This document shows, piece by piece, positions 43,171 to 48,544 of a stretch of 48,544 bases of DNA (its first letter is position 1; each line of letters opens with the position of its first letter). The position numbers and the translations under genes were made by a program. The notes under the pieces were generated by a model, which saw only the letters and a list, made by a program, of their open reading frames with translations, made no database searches and was not told the DNA's origin. Source of the stretch: Calditrichaceae bacterium (GTDB taxonomy: Bacteria > Calditrichota > Calditrichia > RBG-13-44-9 > J075); assembly GCA_013360445.1 (NCBI GenBank), contig JABWBP010000074.1:1-48544 (forward strand). Direction: 5' to 3'.

Positions 43171-44143
43171 AGTATTACCTATCAAAATCGACTGGAATCC
43201 CGATCTTTCGATTTATGCCTCTGAATCTTTTCTTAAATCGGTTAGCGATGAATACGGGTGGCTGGGAGGAATTGACGGGCAGGGGAACATCCGTTGTATA
43301 TTACCCTACACGATAATCAAGAAGGCCTTTTTTCGCCTGGTACGCTTTCGAGTTGAAACCATTCCCATGAGGGCAGATCTTGAGATCCAGGAGGAAAAAA
43401 ATTTTCTGAACAGCGCAATTGAATTTTTCCGCGGTATTGGCGCCGATATGATCATTCCGGCCACTACCAATACCATTTTCCGCACCTATCCCGACGGAGC
43501 TGATGCTGCACCGTACGGTACCTATATCATTGATTTACAGCAACCGGAAAAAACTATCTGGGGTAATATCAGCAGCAGTCACCGCCGCAAGATCAGACAT
43601 GCCCGGAAGAACGGCGTGGAAATTAAAAACGGCCTGGAATATCTGGAAATTGTCCATCAACTGGTGCGGGATACTTTCAAGAGATCATCGATCCCATTTA
43701 TGGGATTAAACGAGTTTTCCCGTATGATTACAGGTTTGAGCGAGAATGTGAAAATCTTTATTGCTGAACATGGCAGGAGTGTACAGGGATGTCTGGTAGT
43801 TCCTTTCAGCAACCATAGCGCCTATTACGTATATGGCGGTAGCATACTCCAACCGGAAGTTGGTGCTACTAATCTTCTACATTGGGAAGCTATTCGTTAT
43901 TTTAAAGAACGGAATGTTAAGCGTTATGATTTTGTAGGGGTGCGTATTAATCCCAAAAAAGGATCAAAGCAAGAAGGGTTGATGTTATATAAGCAGCGTT
44001 TTGGTGGAGAATTGGTACAAGGCTATATATGGAAATATTCTATTAATCCTATAAAATACCCTGTTTATTCCATGGCTGTTCGTCTTTTAAGAGGTGGAGA
44101 TATTGTCGATAGAGAGCGATTTAAACTTGGAAGGTTTTGTTAA
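43160..44143 (+). CDS. FemAB-like GNAT transferase
   Basis: 327 aa. The central ISSSHRRKIRHARKNGVEIKNG and the second GNAT half (VKIFIAEHGRSVQGCLVVPFSNHSAYYVYGGSI, NLLHWEAIRYFKERNVKRYDFVGVR, KQEGLMLYKQRFGGELVQGY) are characteristic of FemX/peptidoglycan-bridge-like proteins found in polysaccharide loci. It probably transfers an acyl or aminoacyl group to an amino sugar. With the upstream deacetylase it forms a deacetylate-then-acylate pair, mirrored by 32616 and 35753. Confidence 0.87.
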   Translation: MSLKVLPIKIDWNPDLSIYASESFLKSVSDEYGWLGGIDGQGNIRCILPYTIIKKAFFRLVRFRVETIPMRADLEIQEEKNFLNSAIEFFRGIGADMIIPATTNTIFRTYPDGADAAPYGTYIIDLQQPEKTIWGNISSSHRRKIRHARKNGVEIKNGLEYLEIVHQLVRDTFKRSSIPFMGLNEFSRMITGLSENVKIFIAEHGRSVQGCLVVPFSNHSAYYVYGGSILQPEVGATNLLHWEAIRYFKERNVKRYDFVGVRINPKKGSKQEGLMLYKQRFGGELVQGYIWKYSINPIKYPVYSMAVRLLRGGDIVDRERFKLGRFC

Positions 44144-44197
44144 ATTTAACAATAGATGAATTGCTATTAAAAACACCAATACATTTTCTGAATAAGT

Positions 44198-44354
44198 ACA
44201 CTGTAAATTAAGTTTTTTAACATCATCATATCTCCTGCCTGAATGCTCCGGCAGGCAGGCGCATAGTGTGGCAGCTGGGCATCCTGAACACCCGCCTGAC
44301 CATCGGGCAGGAAGTCGAAGGATGAATAACAGCAAAAAACTTTTTTTACAGTGT
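44198..44354. mobile_element. MITE-like element of 157 bp
   Basis: Ends start with ACACTGTAAA and end with TTTACAGTGT; about 18 of 21 terminal bases are complementary. A 7-bp direct repeat AATAAGT flanks it (44191-44197 and 44355-44361). The interior holds a GC-rich hairpin CCTGCCTG-CAGGCAGG and a CCCGCCTG/CGGGCAGG pair, unlike the AT-rich surroundings. No ORF. The rest of 44144-44438 shows nothing else. Confidence 0.7.
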
Positions 44355-44438
44355 AATAAGTTTGAATTGAAAAATGATATAACAGATATTTGTAAAACGA
44401 AACATTTGCTACTTTAATTCGCACAACGGATCAAATTT

Positions 44439-45170
44439 ATGTTGATCATAAATGCTGATGATTTTGGGAAAAATAAACTTACTACAAATCGAATAATTTC
44501 CTGTTGGAAACAAGATAGTGTAACATCGACAAGTGCGATGGTTTTCATGGAAGACTCTTACAGGGCAGCAGATTTAGCGAAAGAAAATAATATTGATGTG
44601 GGATTACATCTTAATTACACCGAAAAGTTTTCCTCACAAATTAATAACCATTTATTATCAGAATATCATAATAAAATAATAAGATTTTTAAACCAAAATA
44701 AATATAATTTTATAATTTACAACCCTACACTACGAAATGCATTTGAGTATGTATATCACATGCAAGTTGAAGAGTTTGAACGCATTTATGGTAACTCTGC
44801 GTCTCATATTAATGGACATCATCATATGCATCTTTGTACAAATATGCTTATTGAAAAAATTATTCCCAAAGGTCAGAAAGTAAGAAGAAACTTTACCTAT
44901 GCTCGGGGGGAGAAAAATCTTTTGAATAGGTTGTATCGCAGGTTTATTGATAATTTTTTAGTAAAAATGTATTTTACAACAGATTATCTCTTTTCCTTAT
45001 CGGAAACTCTCAACTTTGGTCGACTTGAACAAGTCATTGAATTAGCAAAAACCTCTGTTGTGGAATTGGAAACCCACCCTGGAGAAGAGGCGGACTTCAA
45101 ATGGCTTACGGAAAATATAAAATTTCTAAAAAATTTAAACTTTGAAAAGGGAACTTACTCTCAATTGTAA
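44439..45170 (+). CDS. ChbG/HpnK-family carbohydrate deacetylase
   Basis: 243 aa YdjC-fold protein. The metal-site residues appear in MLIINADDFG, GLHLNYTEK, INGHHHMHL and VVELETHPGEE, in the order of the family, which removes acetyl groups from N-acetyl-amino sugars or hopanoid-bound sugars. It has no signal peptide. The gene is strongly AT-rich. Ribosome-binding site not evident (upstream AACGGATCAAATTT). A hairpin follows it. Confidence 0.9.
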   Translation: MLIINADDFGKNKLTTNRIISCWKQDSVTSTSAMVFMEDSYRAADLAKENNIDVGLHLNYTEKFSSQINNHLLSEYHNKIIRFLNQNKYNFIIYNPTLRNAFEYVYHMQVEEFERIYGNSASHINGHHHMHLCTNMLIEKIIPKGQKVRRNFTYARGEKNLLNRLYRRFIDNFLVKMYFTTDYLFSLSETLNFGRLEQVIELAKTSVVELETHPGEEADFKWLTENIKFLKNLNFEKGTYSQL

Positions 45171-45183
45171 TTTTTTATATGCT

Positions 45184-45210
45184 TGTCACCTATAAGGTGA
45201 CATCTTTAAA
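45184..45210 (+). terminator. Hairpin after the ChbG-like gene
   Basis: TGTCACC (45184-45190) pairs perfectly with GGTGACA (45196-45202) around TATAA, followed by TCTTTAAAT. The T-tract is weak, so the terminator call is tentative. Confidence 0.5.
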
Positions 45211-45271
45211 TCGTGATTCCTAATAGAATTTAATCACGAAGTTTTAATTTACTACAAAGAACAGATGTTCT

Positions 45272-46159
45272 ATGCATATCTGTATTTGTATATGTACATA
45301 TAAGCGACCTGAGCTCCTAAAAAGACTCTTAAGTGCGGCGGACCAGCAAGATACAAGAGGATTTTTTAGTTTTTCCTTAGTTATTGCCGATAATGATGCT
45401 CAGAAGTCTGCGAAAGAATTAGTGGAAGACTTTGCTGTTAGTTCTCTACTAGATATAACATATTGTTTCGAGCCCCGCAAAAGTATTTCACATGCTCGTA
45501 ATAAAGCTTTGGAGTATGCCAATGGGGATGCTATAGCTTTTATTGACGATGATGAGTTCCCCCCGAAAGATTGGTTGTATCTTATGGTTAACACTCTCAA
45601 CAAATATAAGGTGGCAGGAGTTTTCGGACCAGTAAAACCACATTTTGATAGTAAACCTCCAAATTGGATAGTTAAAGGTAGATTCTTTGATAGACCAGAA
45701 CATCAAACTGGGTTTATAATGCCCTGGTCAGAATGTAGAACAGGAAATGTTCTGATTCTTAAAGATATAATAGTAGGTATGGAAACGGTATTTAATCCCG
45801 ATTTTGGAGCTGGTGCGAGCGATATTGAACTTTTTCGTAGGTTAATTGACGCAGGACATAAGTTTGTCTGGTGCAATGAGGCATTCGTTTATGAGGTGGT
45901 ACCTCCAAACCGTTGGAAACGTAGTTTTATGATAAAGCGTGCTTTGTTAAGGGGAAGAATTTCATTACTTCACCGTAAGAATCGAGTACGTGGCATATTA
46001 AAGTCTTTTCTCGCAGTGCCAGCGTACTTGATATTATTGCCTTTACTACAGATTATAGGTCATCATCTATTTATGATTTATATGATTAAACTTTGCGATC
46101 ATAGTGGAAAACTCCTTGCTCTCATAGGTCTAAATCCTATAAAGGAGCGAGAAATGTAA
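45272..46159 (+). CDS. Family 2 glycosyltransferase
   Basis: 295 aa GT-A transferase: N-terminal ICICTYKRPELLKRLLSA, the metal-binding DxD-like IAFIDDDEFPPKDWL near residue 92, GAGASDIELFRRLIDAGHKFVWC (acceptor-side region), and a C-terminal hydrophobic helix (FLAVPAYLILLPLLQIIGHHLFMIYMI) anchoring it to the membrane. It should add a sugar to the lipid-linked repeat unit. It is the only complete canonical glycosyltransferase in the window apart from the priming enzyme. Confidence 0.9.
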   Translation: MHICICICTYKRPELLKRLLSAADQQDTRGFFSFSLVIADNDAQKSAKELVEDFAVSSLLDITYCFEPRKSISHARNKALEYANGDAIAFIDDDEFPPKDWLYLMVNTLNKYKVAGVFGPVKPHFDSKPPNWIVKGRFFDRPEHQTGFIMPWSECRTGNVLILKDIIVGMETVFNPDFGAGASDIELFRRLIDAGHKFVWCNEAFVYEVVPPNRWKRSFMIKRALLRGRISLLHRKNRVRGILKSFLAVPAYLILLPLLQIIGHHLFMIYMIKLCDHSGKLLALIGLNPIKEREM

Positions 46160-46309
46160 AAAATTTATTAAATCTAATACTATTCTAATTATAACTGGAA
46201 TGTACTTTACAGTGAATTAGCAAAATAGATGTTTGTTTGATACATTTTTTTAAATTAGAAATAATATTTGTGTAATATACAATATAATTTTAATGATCGG
46301 AAAATTTAA

Positions 46310-47374
46310 ATGGAGATAAAAAATCAAATTCTAGATTCTAATTCTCAGATACTCGTTACAGGTGCTGGCGGTTTTATAGGCAAAAGGGTAGTGCTAAGCT
46401 TACTTGAAAATGGTTTTACAAAAATAAGATGTTTAGCTAGACCATCTACTGATCCAGATCGTATGTATAAGGCACTTGGAGTTGAGCAAAATGATCATCG
46501 CATTGAAATATTCGAGGGTAATTTACTTTCACCTGAAGATTGCGCTCAAGTCTCTAAAAATACTAATGTAGTCTTCCACTTAGCTGCTGGGCGTGGTTTA
46601 AAATCATATCCCGATGCCTATTTAAATTCTGTTGTCACTACACGTAACTTATTAGATCAATCAATCAGAGCTGGTTTCTTAAAAAGATTTGTAAATGTGA
46701 GCTCATTCGCTGTATACACTAATCGCTATAAAACAAATAATCGTATTCTAGATGAAACTTGTCCAGTTGAAAAGCAACCTTTATTTCGCGGAGATGCCTA
46801 TTGTTTTGCTAAGATAAAACAAGAAGAATTATTAAATGAATATAGCACTAAATATTCAATTCCTTATGTAATTATTCGCCCAGGAGTAGTGTATGGACCT
46901 GGCAATGAGGGTATCCATGCCAGAGTTGGTTTAGATACATTTGGTATTTTTTTACATCTAGGGGGGGCAAACACATTACCTTTAACATATGTAGATAATT
47001 GTGCAGAAGCAATAGTGCTTTCAGGTTTAGTCGGAGGAGTTGAAAGTGAGGTATTCAATGTAGTAGATGATGATCTACCATCAAGTAGGGAATTTTTGCA
47101 TCTTTACAAAAAGCATGTTAAAAATTTTCCTTCACTATATATACCCAAATCCATAAGTTTAGTACTCTCATATGGTTGGGAAAAATATTTTTACTGGTCA
47201 AAAGGTCAGTTACCGAATTCTTTTAATATTAGAGATTGGTACGCGACATGGAAAAAAACAAATTATACTAATTCAAAAATTAAACAATTACTAGGTTGGA
47301 GGCAAAAGGTATCTACACATGATGCTCTCAATATATATTTTAAGATTTGTAGGGAGAGATTAAAAGATGCTTAA
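46310..47374 (+). CDS. NAD-dependent epimerase/dehydratase (extended SDR)
   Basis: 354 aa with GAGGFIGKRVVLSLLENG for NAD binding near residues 19-25, VFHLAAGRG, and an active site with Ser in FVNVSSFAVYT. The usual YxxxK appears as YCFAKIKQEE (Y-C-F-A-K). PYVIIRPGVVYGPGNEG is typical of sugar-nucleotide epimerases. Substrate unknown. Its last 8 bases overlap the next gene, implying coupled expression. Confidence 0.9.
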   Translation: MEIKNQILDSNSQILVTGAGGFIGKRVVLSLLENGFTKIRCLARPSTDPDRMYKALGVEQNDHRIEIFEGNLLSPEDCAQVSKNTNVVFHLAAGRGLKSYPDAYLNSVVTTRNLLDQSIRAGFLKRFVNVSSFAVYTNRYKTNNRILDETCPVEKQPLFRGDAYCFAKIKQEELLNEYSTKYSIPYVIIRPGVVYGPGNEGIHARVGLDTFGIFLHLGGANTLPLTYVDNCAEAIVLSGLVGGVESEVFNVVDDDLPSSREFLHLYKKHVKNFPSLYIPKSISLVLSYGWEKYFYWSKGQLPNSFNIRDWYATWKKTNYTNSKIKQLLGWRQKVSTHDALNIYFKICRERLKDA

Positions 47375-48449
47375 AATAGCAATTATTGGATGTGGGAAAA
47401 TTGCTGATGCCCATGCTTTTTCAATTCAAAGAATAGATAATTGCAGAATTGTTGGAGTACTCGATAGCGAAGAGCTTATGGCCAAACAGCTTTATGAGCG
47501 ATTCCCTATAGATGCATATTATACTGACCTTAATGTTATGTTGGAAAGTGCCAGTCCTAATGTTGTACATATTACTACACCTCCACAAAGTCATTTTCCG
47601 CTGGCTCAAAGGTGCCTAGAATATGGTTGTCATGTATATGTTGAAAAGCCTTTTACTTTAAATTTAAATGAAGCGATTCAATTGATAAATTTAGCAAAAG
47701 AAAGGGGACTAAAAATTATTGTTGGACATGATGATCAATTCTCTCCAGTTGCAAGAAGACTAAGACGTTTGATAAAGGAAGGTTTCTTGGGGGGGCCACC
47801 GATACATATGGAAAGCTACTACGGATATGAAATGAAAGGGGCTTATGCTAACGCTCTAATAGGGGATAAAAATCATTGGGTACGTAAACTACCAGGACAA
47901 TTGTTACAAAATATTATAAGTCATGGTCTGGCTCGGATTGCTGAGTATCTTCAAACAGACAAGGTTAATGTTATAGTCCATGGTTTTACTAGTCCAGTCC
48001 TTAAAAACTTAGGTGAGAGTGAAATCATTGACGAGCTTAGAGTGATAATTTCCGAAGAAAATCGAATAACTGCATATTTTACTTTCTCCTCGCAGATGCG
48101 ACCAGATTTACATTTATTTAGGATTTTTGGACCTAAAAATGGTTTAATTCTGGATGAAGATAATCAGACTTTAATCAAATTGAGGGGGCAAAGATTTGTA
48201 AGTTATACAGAAAAATTTTTACCACCTATTATTTTTGCCAAACAGTATTTGGGCAATTTTCTCCATAATTTAAGATCATTTGTAGCTAGAGATTTCCATA
48301 TGAAATCAGGAATGAAGTACTTAATAGAGTCATTTTATGAATCCATTCACGATGACAGCCCTCTGCCAATTTCATATGATGAGATCCTAAAAGTTACAAG
48401 TATTATGGATAGTATTTTCGAACAAATCAGAATAAAAAAACAAACCTAA
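47367..48449 (+). CDS. Gfo/Idh/MocA-family oxidoreductase
   Basis: 360 aa. Rossmann motif IAIIGCGKIADAHAFSI and the signature HVYVEKPFTLNLNEA with catalytic Lys are clear; the C-terminal domain is less conserved and more divergent than in the 24342 paralogue. Together with the overlapping epimerase gene it probably modifies one sugar nucleotide. The gene is complete; 95 bases without features follow to the window end. Confidence 0.88.
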   Translation: MLKIAIIGCGKIADAHAFSIQRIDNCRIVGVLDSEELMAKQLYERFPIDAYYTDLNVMLESASPNVVHITTPPQSHFPLAQRCLEYGCHVYVEKPFTLNLNEAIQLINLAKERGLKIIVGHDDQFSPVARRLRRLIKEGFLGGPPIHMESYYGYEMKGAYANALIGDKNHWVRKLPGQLLQNIISHGLARIAEYLQTDKVNVIVHGFTSPVLKNLGESEIIDELRVIISEENRITAYFTFSSQMRPDLHLFRIFGPKNGLILDEDNQTLIKLRGQRFVSYTEKFLPPIIFAKQYLGNFLHNLRSFVARDFHMKSGMKYLIESFYESIHDDSPLPISYDEILKVTSIMDSIFEQIRIKKQT

Positions 48450-48544
48450 TTCTACTTTAAGACTTTAAAAAAATACTTAAAAAATTCATATATTGGGCTA
48501 TGATTTTAAAAAACTTTATTACGCATCGGAGCAACCCCGAAGTG

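Overview
The window is bacterial chromosomal DNA with one tRNA gene, dense genes on both strands and no rRNA or CRISPR. An OmpA/BON envelope protein, a lipoprotein and a Wza/Wzc-type polysaccharide export system point to a Gram-negative (diderm) organism. Ras-like GTPases, sigma-54 activators and many word-like intergenic inverted repeats would fit an uncultured environmental lineage, but I cannot name a phylum from the sequence alone. The left ~29 kb is visibly GC-rich; from about 30 kb it becomes AT-rich, most strongly after 44 kb, so the right half is probably acquired or fast-exchanging surface-polysaccharide DNA.

Layout. 0.2-4.6 kb: sugar-acid/carbon metabolism (two 2-hydroxyacid dehydrogenases, 6-phosphogluconolactonase, HpcH/HpaI aldolase, SIS-type isomerase). 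4.6-8.7 kb: tRNA-Asn with promoter and terminator, a CBM48 protein with a basic tail, cobalamin adenosyltransferase, serC, and two GNAT acetyltransferases. 8.8-12.3 kb: a 1147-aa PHP-UvrD helicase fusion carrying two sliding-clamp-like motifs. 12.5-13.7 kb: one or two integron gene cassettes with a well-formed attC site and no integrase. 13.8-15.9 kb: a transglutaminase-like secreted protein and a lipoprotein, convergent.

16.2-20.7 kb: a compact set linking a coiled-coil protein, a helical-repeat protein with a Roadblock/longin-like C-terminus, a Ras-like small GTPase, a sigma-54 activator with an altered GAFTGA loop, a BON-OmpA envelope protein and a tiny membrane protein. I regard this as the best candidate for an under-described system: a GTPase switch tied to the cell envelope.

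20.8-48.4 kb: exopolysaccharide/glycoconjugate locus. It holds a short Wza-like exporter whose frame is broken exactly at a -1 slippery heptamer, a NarL-type regulator, a structured leader region, a priming sugar transferase with a degenerate GGDEF-like N-terminus, a WbpB-D-E-like set for a 3-acetamido sugar, a Wzc-type tyrosine kinase and an SLBB protein. These are followed by a long run of tailoring genes (ATP-grasp, phosphatidylserine-decarboxylase-like, NodB deacetylases, FemAB-like transferases, DegT, DUF354, an alpha/alpha-barrel protein, ChbG deacetylase, GT2, epimerase, Gfo/Idh). The locus shows remodelling: a glycosyltransferase remnant, an M28 peptidase with an in-frame UGA, an intact IS4-type insertion with 9-bp target duplication, and two MITE-like elements with inverted ends and target duplications. 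No flippase or polymerase is visible, so the locus probably continues beyond the window.
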